From Dipteris shenzhenensis (lineage: Eukaryota > Polypodiophyta > Polypodiopsida > Gleicheniales), in assembly GCA_047967505.1 (NCBI GenBank), contig CM106541.1: 64,000 nucleotides of DNA; one strand, 5' to 3'. A program made the translations under genes and the position numbers. This document shows positions 23,222 through 33,149 of the stretch, piece by piece. The stretch's first letter is position 1, and every line of letters begins with the position of its first letter. The notes under the pieces were generated by a model. It worked only from the letters and a program-made list of their open reading frames with translations, did no database searches and had not been told where the DNA came from.

Positions 23222-23365
23222 ATGACTCAGTGCTACAATTTCAATGTGCAAGACTTCTTGGCTTGCTGTGGAAGTTCCAAATTTGCTGTGGAGATGGCTA
23301 ACTTCAGTCCGTTCTCTAGCCTCTCCCAAGCCGTGGATCTGTCTCGCAGCATTTGGTGGAATAAG
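23222..23365 (+). CDS. TTL: TTL exon 1: OHCU decarboxylase N-terminus
   Basis: The enzyme acts in ureide catabolism: it converts 2-oxo-4-hydroxy-4-carboxy-5-ureidoimidazoline to S-allantoin, and the full plant protein also hydrolyses 5-hydroxyisourate. Exon 1 gives 48 residues, starting MTQCYNFNV and containing DFLACCGSSKFAVEM and AVDLSRSIWWNK. These align with the family opening (CCGS-F---M ... A---WFN-V). ATG 23222 is chosen because it follows the TATA box closely and is the first ATG of the frame. The exon ends AAG before GTTCTC, a phase-0 donor. No transit peptide is apparent; plant TTL peroxisomal targeting usually depends on an internal signal not covered here. Confidence 0.9.
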
Positions 23366-24469
23366 GTTCTCTTCTTCCAATGCCTGATTGCTTTGATGGC
23401 GGGTTACTTGTCTACATAGCTGAATTGGCCATCGTATTTATTGCATGACGAATTGGTTATCGACCAGAATCATAAAAAGACAAAATTCACCGGGGAGGGG
23501 CAACTCATCATCATCTAAAGGTAGAACAAAGCATGGTTATAAGGGTCAAATCGTTGTAGACAATCTAGCGACGATGGATACACCCCACGATAAATGTAGA
23601 CAGTTTTGGTCTTTGTCAGATCGCTGGAGATTTTACGCCTTCTACGTTGTGCACTATCACACAGATATGTACAGAACGAGAGCTTTTGTACTCAATACAA
23701 TGGGAGGTCAATATCAACTCTTATAGATCATTCATGGACGTCTTTTCTGTTCATCCCATGCAGCTTCTACCTGGTTGTAGCATCTTGCATTATTATGGAG
23801 AGGGGACGGTGCTGAATGATTTCAAACCTATCCATTGTTAATGAAATGATTTTGTCGAGTAGAAGACGTGCATCCCTGCAAACAAGCTATCAACCCACCT
23901 ACAGGCCGCTGATGCTTATTCAGGTTGATATAATCACACGGAAACCTGCAGAAAGTTAGAAACCCGTTCCTTGATCCACACTCAAGAGTAGAAATCTAAA
24001 GCTTTTAAGCCCGTTGTAGAGTCATTGGCTCAGATTGATGACTAACTTTCACAAGAGAGTGCAAAATCATGTATAAATTTTAATAGGCCTTGTGGACACC
24101 CTAGAACTTATCGTGCATCAAGAACCTCAACGGGCAATCTTTGGCTACTGATTTATCTAATTCAAATCCAAACTTCTAATTTTAAAGTCAAATCACCATA
24201 TTTACCTTAGAAGAATTGTGTCAATCGATATCTCAAGCTGGAATCTCACATTGGTTCACTCTTCAAGAACTACGCATTATTAATAAAGGAAGTTATCGCT
24301 ATGCAACCTAGCACAAAGAGTATCGTAGAGTTTGATGCTTCATAGTCTGCATATTATGTGTCTTTTGAAGAGGCGGATGTTATTATTGGGGTATTCATGT
24401 CTCCCATAAGTCAGCTGACCCTGTCCCACATTTTGTGCATAGTTTCCTCCATTTTCTCAGGAGGAGGTC
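23366..24469 (+). other. TTL intron 1, left part
   Basis: About 1.1 kb with no gene or repeat I can name. Short frames near 23445-23841 carry no domain. The remainder of intron 1 is copia fragment C3 (to 26667) and about 190 bp before exon 2. Confidence 0.6.
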
Positions 24470-25445
24470 CTACTCATGCCTGTTAGTGGGAACATTAACA
24501 AGATGATCGATGTGTTGCCATAAAATAGTAGAATCGGGTGGAAGTGTGAACTTTAGCTCTTGGCTCCTTGACCAATCCTCAATGTTTGACATTCTGACAA
24601 TATCATCGGGGTCCACATATCTAATCTCAGCAGCATTTGAAGTTGCCACCAGGAAACATTCCTCTGTCACTAGCTGACTCCTCTGACTCTGAGCTGGCTT
24701 CTTCTTTTTGCAATCTTTAAATGTCCTGGCTTATCGCAGTAGAAGCACTTCATCTCTTTCTTTCTCTTCTTCTTCTTGTTTTCATCTACAGACTGCTCCA
24801 TTGTCAGATTTGGGCTTGCCTTTTTCAGTCTTACCCTTGCCCTTGCCTTTGCTCGTGTCCTGAGCTATCAGGTATTCGTACCGTCGTACTTCTTTTCCCG
24901 AGCTTTTTGCTCCAGAAACAATGGAGCTAGCTCCTCGAAAGTCAGTGGCGCTGCCCTATGCCCTGCAGTGATCGTAGTCACAAAACTACTATAGCTCCAG
25001 CAACAGCCTTGCCATCTTGGTCGAGCTTGTCCTTTGACCGCCTGCCGCCAGCTGATCCCGCACCACCTTCAGCTTGGTGATGCGTTCCTGTACCGATTTC
25101 GCTTCATCCATCCTCATGCCATACAGCTCTGTCTTAAGGTCCAAGTTTCTCGCCTCATTGTCGAGCTCACACATATCCCTCAATGTCATCCATTCCTCAA
25201 AAGAAGTGTTCGCCATCTCTATATGAGGCAGCACCATATCCGCTGTTGTCGTACCCACAATGATAGCCAAGGCTTTTGCCTCTCGGATCTGCCATGCTCT
25301 CACTAATATTGGGCCCGCTGGCGCTCACCACTGCTACCGAGGTTGATGTGGCTCGAGTAGTCACGGTGGCCTGAGGTATCAGCTCCGTCCTCGTTGCAAT
25401 CCCCCACGACTCCCTCAACACTAAGTGGCTCCGAACCTTCATTTT
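24470..25445 (-). pseudogene. C3 gag remnant
   Basis: UBN2-type copia gag. VLPHIEMANTSFEEWMTLRD then MRMDEAKSVQERITKLKVVR, followed by DQLAAGGQ, match the gag core (M-EG-SV-EHI-KL--L-DQLAA-G). LTFEELAPLFLEQKAREKKY precedes the zinc knuckle CFYCDKPGHLKIAK, where the last Cys is pushed out of frame by a one-base loss. The frame then runs to a stop at 24470. Several frame changes are needed. Confidence 0.8.
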
Positions 25446-25488
25446 CTACAACGGGTAGTTGGCCCACTTCCCAGAGAACTTCATCAGG

Positions 25489-25500
25489 GCTCTGATATCA
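25489..25500 (-). other. Primer binding site of C3
   Basis: TGATATCAGAGC on the minus strand, one base from the initiator-Met tRNA site TGGTATCAGAGC, directly adjoining the LTR end. Confidence 0.85.
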
Positions 25501-26667
25501 CGTTAGAAAATGAAATCACCAGAGGGTATCCGGCAACGGAAGACTGATAGATGGGCTTACATGTAGAAGTGTTTCACTATGGAATCGGGCGTCATCAACA
25601 TGTGTATACTTCACAACCATTCATTTGTGTGCAGGCCAGCAAATAGACTGTGCATCAAGACAAATATAGAAGCAACATATATATATTGCCGGCTGTCCAC
25701 AAACTGGACAAGATATAATACCAAAATGTTCTTCTACTAAAAGCCTGGCACCTCTAGATTTCTGAGTCTGCGTGCTCCACTGAGCTTATGTAGACTCTCT
25801 GTCCAAAGGATCGCTTCCACCTTACTGTCTGGATAGCAGCCCAGGTGGGCTGTCACTCTAGCTTTGTCTACAGCTTCTTCTGGGTCACCTTCTCGTCAAG
25901 AATGTAGGCCCAAGGCTGCCCCTTTGCTGCACCTGTCTGCTGTCCTGAGGGCTGCTCCCAGTGATTGATATGAGGCCAAGAGGCCTCCCTTTTATAGGGC
26001 TCTAGCCTCTCCAAAATATCCAACTCGTAGGGGGGGGGAATGGCCGACCCAAAGAGCCCCCCCCACCGACTTTTCTGCTCTGTGACTCTAGCCCTAGGTA
26101 AGGCACATATGTAGAGGGCTGCCTGGCCCAGCCTGTGGCCACGTAGCAGGCTGCCACTGGCCCTCTGCCGGGCTCCCCATCCCCGACCTGTTGCAAGGCC
26201 TATATGGGCCCCAAAACCTGCTGCAAAAAGTGCGCCTCCAGGCCCTGCTGGTTCTGCCTCTGATCAGGTCTCTTCCGGGCTCCAGAACAGGTCTGTACAC
26301 AGCTGTACATCCTGCTGACATAATCCGTACCTTTGCTGATGTTATAGCCAGCTCATCGCTCTGTTTTCCGGCTGGAAACCCCGCACAGCTCTGGCCTGTC
26401 CAATCGTGGATGGCCATGTGGCCCTTCCATACCAGTTCTGTTCACCAAGGTGGCTTTCCTTTGCAAGGTATTCTCCTAGTCCTGCTGCCCACGTGGTAGC
26501 CTATGTGCTGCCCATGTGGCAGCCCATAATTCTGCTGTGTGCATCTTGCCCACATGGCAGTCTAGGTTCTGCCCATGTGGCAGCCATGTCACCCTATGGT
26601 CCACCGCCCCTTTGCACTCCTCATTTGGGGGCTCACAAATGGGGAGGTGACTAATCCTAATTCAACA
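25501..26667 (-). repeat. 5' LTR of C3
   Basis: 1,167 bp. The element strand starts TGTTGAATTAG and ends CTAACG, an imperfect inverted terminal pair. Inside, GCCCA-GTGGCAGCC recurs four to five times at 26490-26590 (+ strand text). Confidence 0.8.
25989..25996 (-). promoter_or_regulatory. TATA box of C3 LTR
   Basis: TATAAAAG in CCCTATAAAAGGGAGG on the minus strand, about 490 bp before the LTR end. If active it would drive antisense RNA across TTL intron 1 towards exon 1. Confidence 0.55.
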
Positions 26668-26725
26668 GTGTGTCCTATGCATCAAGATTGAAGTAGATAC
26701 TCCCAATGTGTTAAAGAATTGGTTC

Positions 26726-26726
<1 letters not shown>

Positions 26727-26766
<40 letters not shown>
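26727..26766. repeat. (GA)n microsatellite
   Basis: About twenty GA units, 93 bp before TTL exon 2. Confidence 0.97.
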
Positions 26767-26768
<2 letters not shown>

Positions 26769-26858
26769 TATCATGTGTCAACGTGAAGCCCGTAGTTGTG
26801 ATTGCTGGGTGAAGCTTTCAAAATGTGATTTAAGAATGGGACATTTTATTTGAAACAG

Positions 26859-26947
26859 GTAGATATCCCTGGCTGGTTGGAAGCATTTGCTGCACATCCT
26901 CGCATTGGGGATGTAGAGGCTTTGAAAAGGAATGCAACAACTGCAGA
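26859..26947 (+). CDS. TTL: TTL exon 2
   Basis: 89 bp, after acceptor GAAACAG. It encodes VDIPGWLEAFAAHPRIG and then DVEALKRNATTA plus two bases of a split Glu codon. WLEAF-AHP-IG is the signature of the OHCU decarboxylase fold; the His of AHP corresponds to the catalytic His of the family. The donor is GTATGG at 26948. Joining to exon 3 makes the split codon GA+G = Glu. Confidence 0.93.
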
Positions 26948-27164
26948 GTATGGACATACTTATCTTTGAAATTGATAAACGCTATTTGAGGGTTTATAAA
27001 GACATTTTGGGCTTGGTGGTGTGATTGGCAATACCAAAGCTCTATGCTGCTGCAATTTTCCTTCACCCTTTGGGCGGGCTTAAATAACGTAATTGTTTAT
27101 CAAGTTTGATTTCCTGAATGCCTTTATGTTCATCTCTTAGATCATTAACTATTCTGATTTGTAG

Positions 27165-27222
27165 GTGGAGTAAAGGGGAGCAATCAATGGCATTGAAGAG
27201 TGCAAATGATTTGACTGTGCAG
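27165..27222 (+). CDS. TTL: TTL exon 3
   Basis: 58 bp after acceptor TTTGTAG. After completing the Glu codon it encodes WSKGEQSMALKSANDLTVQ. The W-K-EQ block is conserved in plant TTL and carries the second catalytic residue, a Glu. The exon ends CAG before GTTCAA. It joins in frame to exon 4 as VQ-ELAEWN, matching the family (LQELAEWN). Confidence 0.93.
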
Positions 27223-28341
27223 GTTCAAATGCAACTCCTGAATCTTGAAATTTCAGAGTTTTGCTTTCAAGATATCTCTTCCCGTTAACATCTTTGTTTA
27301 CTGCCAAATGTTTACTGTAGTAAAGCAGAAAGAAAGGAGGCAGGTCGAAATATTATGCTGACGGAATAGTCCAATGGGAGCATTAGTTAGGTGTGCACAT
27401 TCATGCATCGCATGCGCTACTCATAGGGGCAGTCTTTATTTGTGGCTGGTATATGCTGAGGTAACAAGGCTAGTTTACATGCATAGCATGGTTTGCTGTA
27501 GGAACGAGTGTTGCATAGTGATGCCTCTGATTGTAATTCAGCAATCCAGTTATCACTAGCAAAGTATTGCATTAATATAGATTCGATGTTGCCATAGGGC
27601 CAAGTGTGGAGATAATGATTGGGACTGATGCTGTCGATTTGCTATATATTGTACATGTATTTCAAACCTCCATAAGCGCTCAAGTAGTGCTGTAGTGCTA
27701 GTGTGCCCCTCGCGTTGTGCCTTGCTGTCCTGCCAACAAGGGGACACAAACTCCGTAAGAGCTCTTTGGTAGGATTGATGACCTGCATGCACATATAACA
27801 TGACAACTTTCTTACACCATGCAGACATTCCAGCCTTGCTACTTTCCAGTGCTTGTGTTATCTATTCGACAAAGAATCCAGGAAATACTAGAGCAAGCTC
27901 CAACAGGCTGTGCTGTACCTGAAGGGTCAATTTAATCCCGACTTTTTGGCAAGGGAAAAATATTTTCCTTAATGTGGGATTCAAAGTGCTCTCTTTCTGT
28001 TTTCTCAAATCTTTATTTTTCTTTCAGGATTCTTGAGTCGCTATAAATGGAGGCATTTTTTGTAATCTATCATGGCAGTCACAGCTCACATATTCCCATG
28101 CATTATACCAATTAGTATTTGATTTGATGAAATAATAGCTGAGTCTTATTTAACTTTGGTATCTAACACATGATTAACTTGACCTCAAGTTAGCCAATGC
28201 AACTACTCCTGAGGCTCGTTCAACACCTGCTAGGACTCAAACAGCTGGTTCAACCATATATGAGTTAGTTATTACCTTATGTGGTCATGTCTATGCCATT
28301 AGATGGTCTGGTCATGTTTTAGTGATAACTTTTTGGTGCAT
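27223..28341 (+). other. TTL intron 3, left end
   Basis: About 1.1 kb between the exon 3 donor and the first recognisable transposon (C5 LTR). No gene, repeat or RNA signal seen. Confidence 0.6.
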
Positions 28342-28547
28342 TGTTAGCAATCAATGCTTATTAGTGTATGTATCCTCATGTGCATATGGATTAATTGTGG
28401 TTAGTGGCTGATCTTACATTAGCATGTATGAAACCTAATGCTAATCCTATCAAGGCTGTATATATATTCATTGTGGATAACAATAATATAGTGTAGTTAT
28501 ACAATCCTTTCGGTGTGGTCTCTCGCTTCTTTCCAAGTTTTTGCCCA
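28342..28547 (+). repeat. Probable 5' LTR of old copia C5
   Basis: Starts near TGTTAGCAATC and contains GTATATATATTC, a TATA-like block at about 28458. It ends just before a near-perfect primer binding site. The left border is uncertain; no partner LTR is seen. Confidence 0.5.
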
Positions 28548-28548
28548 A

Positions 28549-28559
28549 GGTATCAGAGC
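28549..28559 (+). other. Primer binding site of C5
   Basis: GGTATCAGAGC, an exact match to eleven bases of the initiator-Met tRNA site. The young copia C4 starts 12 bases downstream. Confidence 0.8.
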
Positions 28560-28570
28560 TATGGATTCTG

Positions 28571-29510
28571 TGTTAAGCCAGGCAATCTCCAATTCTCCAG
28601 GACAAGATAAACAGGTACAAACACCATTGGTGCCTCTCCAAATCCTGTCAAAGAAACCCCGAATCGGAGGCAAAATCCACAACCAAAGAACTGTCAAAAG
28701 CCCCGGTTCAGAGCTTAAACAAAATAAAAAAATTATTAAAAAAAAAGTTTTTTTTCTGGCCTGACCAGATCTGGCCGACCAGATTGACCTGGTCGGTCAA
28801 ATCTGACCAGGTCGGTCAACCTGTTGGTTGACCGACTTAAAGCCCCTTCCTATTTAAAAGGGGGGGGGCTAAGTATTCATTATCTTCACTCTTCCAGCTC
28901 CAGAGGTTCCTGCACACCCTGAGCCACTTCTGCCTCCTGGCTGCCTCCTCTGCTGCCTCAACTTCTGCCTCCTGGCTGCCTCCTCTGCTGTCCTCCTTTC
29001 TGCTCCAGATTTGCCCTCTTTTCTGCCCCAGATCTGCCCCTCCTTTCTGCTCCAGATCTGTCCCCCTTTCAGCTCCAGATCTGGCCTCTTTTCTGCTCCA
29101 GATCAGCCTTTCTTTCTGCTTCAGTTCTGCCCTCCTTTCTGCATCAGATCTGCTCCAATTTCCGCTCCAGATCTGCCTTCTTTTAGCTTCATATCTGTCC
29201 CAACTCCTGCTCCAAGATCTGCCCTCAACTTCTGCTCCAGATCTACCTCCAACTTCCGCTCCAGATTATGTTCTTTCTATTCCAAATCTGCAGCAACCCC
29301 TGCATCAGTTTGCTGTCTCAGATTTGGTTCAGTTCCAACTTGTGGAGCTAGTGCAGAAGTCCACTACAGTTGTCAGGACTGACGTTTGTTTCCTCCAGAG
29401 CTTCTCTCATATCTTCACTTGTACTGAGTTCCGTTTGTGATATATATATCTTCTTCAGCCATTAATTGTCTTCAATATTGTTTTATTTGTCTCCAAGTAT
29501 TTTCTTTATA
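28571..29510 (+). repeat. 5' LTR of C4
   Basis: 940 bp, starting TGTTAAGCCAGG and ending CTTTATA directly before the PBS. It holds a GACCAGATCTGGCC/GACCTGGTCGGTCAA cluster of inverted and direct repeats (28762-28835). A minisatellite built on TCTGCTCCAGATCTGCCC runs from about 28980 to 29280. Confidence 0.93.
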
Positions 29511-29522
29511 TGGTATCAGAGC
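29511..29522 (+). other. Primer binding site of C4
   Basis: TGGTATCAGAGC, a perfect 12-base match to the copia initiator-Met tRNA site, directly after the LTR. Confidence 0.95.
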
Positions 29523-29586
29523 CAGGTGTGCCACCGACACCTGAGCCTTGATCTGGAAAGCTTGGAAGATAAATCATCACCTGAAG

Positions 29587-31506
29587 ATGTCTTCTCCCTC
29601 TTCCCCGAAGCGATCTCAGCCTGAATCAACCTCTATTCAACCATCACCTTCGACATATGTCGAGAGAGAGTCTGCTAGGATTGAAGGTGATGAATACCTC
29701 TCCAAACTCTTTAAAGAATTTGCTGAATTCCAGAAATGGAAGGAACTTGAAGCAGGTACCCGCACACCTCGTGCCTCTACCTCTCCACGGTTCTCTCCAA
29801 TACGTCAACAAGGACCTCTATTCAACTCAGAAGAAGCTGAGCAACATCTCAAGTTCGGTGCCAACGAAGAACAAGTATCCCCTGACGAAAGAGGACAGGC
29901 CGGCATGAGAACATTGGATTATTCGGCAGTGCCTATTCCACAAGAATCAGTGCAAGGTATGATGCCCTATTCCCTTAGTGCAACTCCTTCTGTTATGCAA
30001 GGCATAGGAACAAGTAATCACGAGGACACAGATCCATACATGCATGTGAACACTCGCAGACGAGAAAGGAGAAATGCGTCTGACAATGAGTTTGCTTTCG
30101 GTTCACATTCTTCCCTCCCTCCCATCCCTCTCATCTCTTCCGCTGCCATCTTTCCTCCAGTGGTTTCTCATCCTCCTCCTCCTCCCATACCACTGGATTC
30201 CTATAGTTTATTTCCCTCTATCTCTCCCGCTGCCTCTTTTTCACCTCTCATGTCTTATCCCGCCTCTCATATTCATCCCTCCCCCTCAGGACCTTTTCCA
30301 AATTCTTTTCTTTCTCTGGTGATGCCACCTCTCCCTTCTTCTCACTCTGCTACTATTCCAAATTCTCTTCTGCCTCCACCGGTTGCTTCTCCCTATCATT
30401 CTCTTTCTTCCCCTCACCCTGTCTCTGCAACAGCCAAACATGCTTTCACTGATATGACTCGTTTTAATGGGTCTAATTATACCACATGGTCAAATCTTAT
30501 GCGCCATGTGCTTGATTCTCAAGACCTATGGGAACTCGTTCAAGGTACCGAATCGCCACCTGATCCTCATGTTTATCCTCCTCAGGTAGTTCGTTCGTGG
30601 CGACATCGTAATGCCACTGCCATTGTTGAAATTATGCAAGGTCTTTTACCTGAATTTCACTCTCAATTACAGCATTTTGATCTTGCCTCTGAGCGATGGA
30701 CACATCTCACTGACCGCTATGCAGCTCGAGATCGTACTCGTCGCATCAATCTTGACCATGATCAACAACAATTCCAGATTCTTGCTGACGATGATCTCAA
30801 GGTTAAACTAGCAGATTACCGGCGGTTAGTTGCTGAATTTGCCACAACTGGTCCTCCCAAATCCGAGGATGACCAAGTTACTTTCTTTTTAAATAAACTT
30901 CCGCCCAAGTATTTCAGTTTTATGCAACAAATCATTTCTCAACCTTGTCTTCCTACTTTTTATGAGTTTGAATGTCAACTTTTGCGTTATGCTCGTCTTT
31001 ACTCTCAGGTCCACCAAAAACATAGCATTCCTGCTTCAGAGGGGGCTCTTTTCTCCGGGATTCCAAAAGATCAACCTAGCTCCGGAAAGCCCTCTCCTAC
31101 TCCTAACCCCTCTAGTAGTAAACCCGCCTGGCACTCCCTTCCCAAAAAGAATAGGTTTTGTCAGCATTGCCAGAGAGTTGGGCATATTGACGATGAATGT
31201 CGCTCCAAAGCCAAAGGCCTTCTTCCTCAGCCTCCCACCATGACTCCTCAACCACCCCGTTGGACTCCTCAGCTCCCTACCACGACTCCTCAACCACCCC
31301 GTTGGACTCCACAGCCCCCTACCACGACTCCTCAGCCACCTCGTTGGCGTCCTAGGGGTGGTCCTCCTCCTACTCCTTCGAACACTGGTCTCTGGAGACC
31401 CCAGGGCCATGTCACTAATCACTTCACTCCATCTCCTCCCTTTATAACTCCTGAAGGTCTTGTGGCAATAACTCTGTTGCTACTATTCATGGTGTTGGTT
31501 CAATAA
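29587..31506 (+). CDS. C4 Gag polyprotein
   Basis: A single open frame of 639 residues from the first ATG after the PBS. Residues 1-290 are low-complexity, rich in S and P. From about 290 the copia capsid begins: FTDMTRFNGSNYTTWSNLMR and HVLDSQDLWELVQGTE. Then come WTHLTDRYAARDRTRRINLD and LVAEFATTGPPKSEDDQVTF. The zinc knuckle CQHCQRVGHIDDEC is intact (CX2CX4HX4C). It is followed by three near-copies of a 14-residue unit with core PQPPRWTPQ-PTTT. The frame ends TAA just as protease sequence begins in another frame. Structurally intact capsid; the protein packages element RNA in the cytoplasm. Confidence 0.92.
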   Translation: MSSPSSPKRSQPESTSIQPSPSTYVERESARIEGDEYLSKLFKEFAEFQKWKELEAGTRTPRASTSPRFSPIRQQGPLFNSEEAEQHLKFGANEEQVSPDERGQAGMRTLDYSAVPIPQESVQGMMPYSLSATPSVMQGIGTSNHEDTDPYMHVNTRRRERRNASDNEFAFGSHSSLPPIPLISSAAIFPPVVSHPPPPPIPLDSYSLFPSISPAASFSPLMSYPASHIHPSPSGPFPNSFLSLVMPPLPSSHSATIPNSLLPPPVASPYHSLSSPHPVSATAKHAFTDMTRFNGSNYTTWSNLMRHVLDSQDLWELVQGTESPPDPHVYPPQVVRSWRHRNATAIVEIMQGLLPEFHSQLQHFDLASERWTHLTDRYAARDRTRRINLDHDQQQFQILADDDLKVKLADYRRLVAEFATTGPPKSEDDQVTFFLNKLPPKYFSFMQQIISQPCLPTFYEFECQLLRYARLYSQVHQKHSIPASEGALFSGIPKDQPSSGKPSPTPNPSSSKPAWHSLPKKNRFCQHCQRVGHIDDECRSKAKGLLPQPPTMTPQPPRWTPQLPTTTPQPPRWTPQPPTTTPQPPRWRPRGGPPPTPSNTGLWRPQGHVTNHFTPSPPFITPEGLVAITLLLLFMVLVQ

Positions 31507-31594
31507 CTTTTGATACTGACAAAGGTCCCAATCTTGCTCAATTGGATCAAGTGTTTTATGTCCCCCAATTAGGGGTCACCAAAAACATGGTATC
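31453..31594 (+). pseudogene. C4 protease remnant
   Basis: In a different frame from gag: SCGNNSVATIHGVGSITFDT, then LDQVFYVPQLGVTKNMVSI. This is the C-terminal half of copia protease (GNG-----GIG- ... D-LYVP-L--NL-S-). The DSGA/DTGA active-site motif is not present upstream. Right after VSI the sequence jumps into RT. Confidence 0.8.
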
Positions 31595-32893
31595 GATTAT
31601 GAGGAAACCTTTGCCCCTACTGCTCGGTTAACTTCCTTTCGTCTTCTTCTCGCCCTAGCTGCTCATCACTACTGGACTATCTATCAAATGGATGTCAAGA
31701 GTGCCTTTCTCAATGGCTACCTTGATGAAGAAGTCTATGTGACTCCCCCACCAGGTTTTTCTCCTCTTGGCCATGAAAATAAGGTTTTCCGCCTCCGCAA
31801 AGCTCTTTATGGGCTTAAACAAGCACCTCGATCATGGTTCCACCGGATAGACACCTTCCTCAAAACTAATGGTTTTCATTCTACTCCCTTTGATCCAAAT
31901 TTATGTATCCATCATTCGTCAGAGGGGGTCTGCTTTATTTTACTCTATGTCGATGATCTTTTGCTTTTAGGCTCCACTCCCACTACACTTCAGTACATTA
32001 AAACTCAACTCAGCATCACTTTTGAAATGACTGATCTCGGTCGGCTCTCCTATTTCTTAGGTATGGAAGTTGTACAACATTCTGGTGGTATTTTTGTTTC
32101 TCAACAGAAATATGCTCTTCAACTCCTTGATCAAATCATTCCTCATGAGCCTAAGCTGGCTGCCACTCCCTTAGATCCCACCGTAAAGCTCTCAAAAGAC
32201 TTGGAGTCTCCTCCCTTTGATGAACATCTCTATCGCCAGGTTGTTGGCAAACTCCTCTGGCTCCTTCACACTCGTCCTGATCTTGCTTACTCCGTCTCTA
32301 TTCTCAGTCAGTATTTTAATGAACCCAAGCTCACTCATTGGCATGCATGTATTCGTATCTTGCGGTTCATTCGTGGTACTTACTCTTATGGTTTACATTT
32401 CAGACCAGGACTAACCCTACAGGGATACACTGATTCCGACTGGGCTGGTGACCCGGACAATCGTCGTTCTCATGGCGGCTATATTTTCTCGTTTGGCTCG
32501 GCACCTGTTTCTTGGTCTAGCCGTAAACAAGAGACTGTTGCTGGTTCTTCTACTGAGGCTGAATACCGGGCCTTGTATGATTGTACCACAGAGGCCATAT
32601 ATCTCCGACAGTTTTTGGCAGAGCTACACTTTCCTTGTACTGAACCCACGATCCTCTACGTCGACAACAAAAGTGCCATTGCTCTCGCAGGCAATCCCAT
32701 TTTTTCCAACCGCACCAAACATGTCGGTGTTCACTTTCATTTTACTCGCGAGCAAGTGGAATTAGGTACTATTCGGTTGATCTATGTTCCAGCTGCCGAT
32801 AATCATGCTGATATTCTTACCAAGCCGGTTAATCGCCCTACTCTTGAGCATCTCTGCCCACGGTTGGGGATTGGTTTACCTCCTTCTTTTTAG
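31595..32893 (+). CDS. C4 reverse transcriptase-RNase H
   Basis: Open frame from DYEETFAPTARLTSFRLLLA at 31595, with an internal ATG at 31688, to TAG at 32893. RT blocks: QMDVKSAFLNGYLDEEVYV, LRKALYGLKQAPRSW, catalytic LLYVDDLLLLGS (about 31945-31980), LSYFLGMEV, HLYRQVVGKLLWL. RNase H blocks: GYTDSDWAGDPDNRRSHGGY, SSTEAEYRALYDC, YVDNKSAIALA, TREQVELGTIRLIYVP and NHADILTKPV. No stop or frameshift in the 432 codons. The N-terminal RT portion was removed together with integrase. Confidence 0.92.
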   Translation, partial: DYEETFAPTARLTSFRLLLALAAHHYWTIYQMDVKSAFLNGYLDEEVYVTPPPGFSPLGHENKVFRLRKALYGLKQAPRSWFHRIDTFLKTNGFHSTPFDPNLCIHHSSEGVCFILLYVDDLLLLGSTPTTLQYIKTQLSITFEMTDLGRLSYFLGMEVVQHSGGIFVSQQKYALQLLDQIIPHEPKLAATPLDPTVKLSKDLESPPFDEHLYRQVVGKLLWLLHTRPDLAYSVSILSQYFNEPKLTHWHACIRILRFIRGTYSYGLHFRPGLTLQGYTDSDWAGDPDNRRSHGGYIFSFGSAPVSWSSRKQETVAGSSTEAEYRALYDCTTEAIYLRQFLAELHFPCTEPTILYVDNKSAIALAGNPIFSNRTKHVGVHFHFTREQVELGTIRLIYVPAADNHADILTKPVNRPTLEHLCPRLGIGLPPSF

Positions 32894-33052
32894 CAGTTTT
32901 TTTTTCTCTTTGTGTACTTAAGGAAGTGAACAAATCCCCTGCGAGGGCACTCCTTCAAGTCTTTCTTTTTTGTACCATCATCTGGGCATTTAGTGAAGAT
33001 GAAAACCTACTTTGTAGGCATCTCCATCTAAATGAAAACCCTTTATTTATTT

Positions 33053-33073
33053 AAAAAAAAAAAAAAAAAAAAA
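33053..33073 (+). repeat. Internal poly(A) run of 21
   Basis: Twenty-one consecutive A between the RT-RNase H stop and the polypurine tract, preceded by AACCCTTTATTTATTT. It looks like the 3' end of a polyadenylated transcript embedded in the element. Confidence 0.9.
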
Positions 33074-33140
33074 GAGGCTGATGAAGATGATAGATCACTC
33101 ATGGAACACCTCTTTGCTTCTCCTGTCTACATTGGACATT

Positions 33141-33149
33141 GAGAGGGGG
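33141..33149 (+). other. Polypurine tract of C4
   Basis: GAGAGGGGG directly before the 3' LTR start TGTTAAG. Confidence 0.9.

Larger units (their letters stand above)
24470..26667 (-). mobile_element. Copia fragment C3 (5' LTR, PBS, gag)
   Basis: The 5' end of a copia element on the minus strand, inside TTL intron 1 and antisense to the gene. It has an LTR, an initiator-Met PBS and gag up to about the zinc knuckle. Protease, integrase, RT and the 3' LTR are absent, so the element was truncated on its 3' side at about 24450. Confidence 0.85.
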
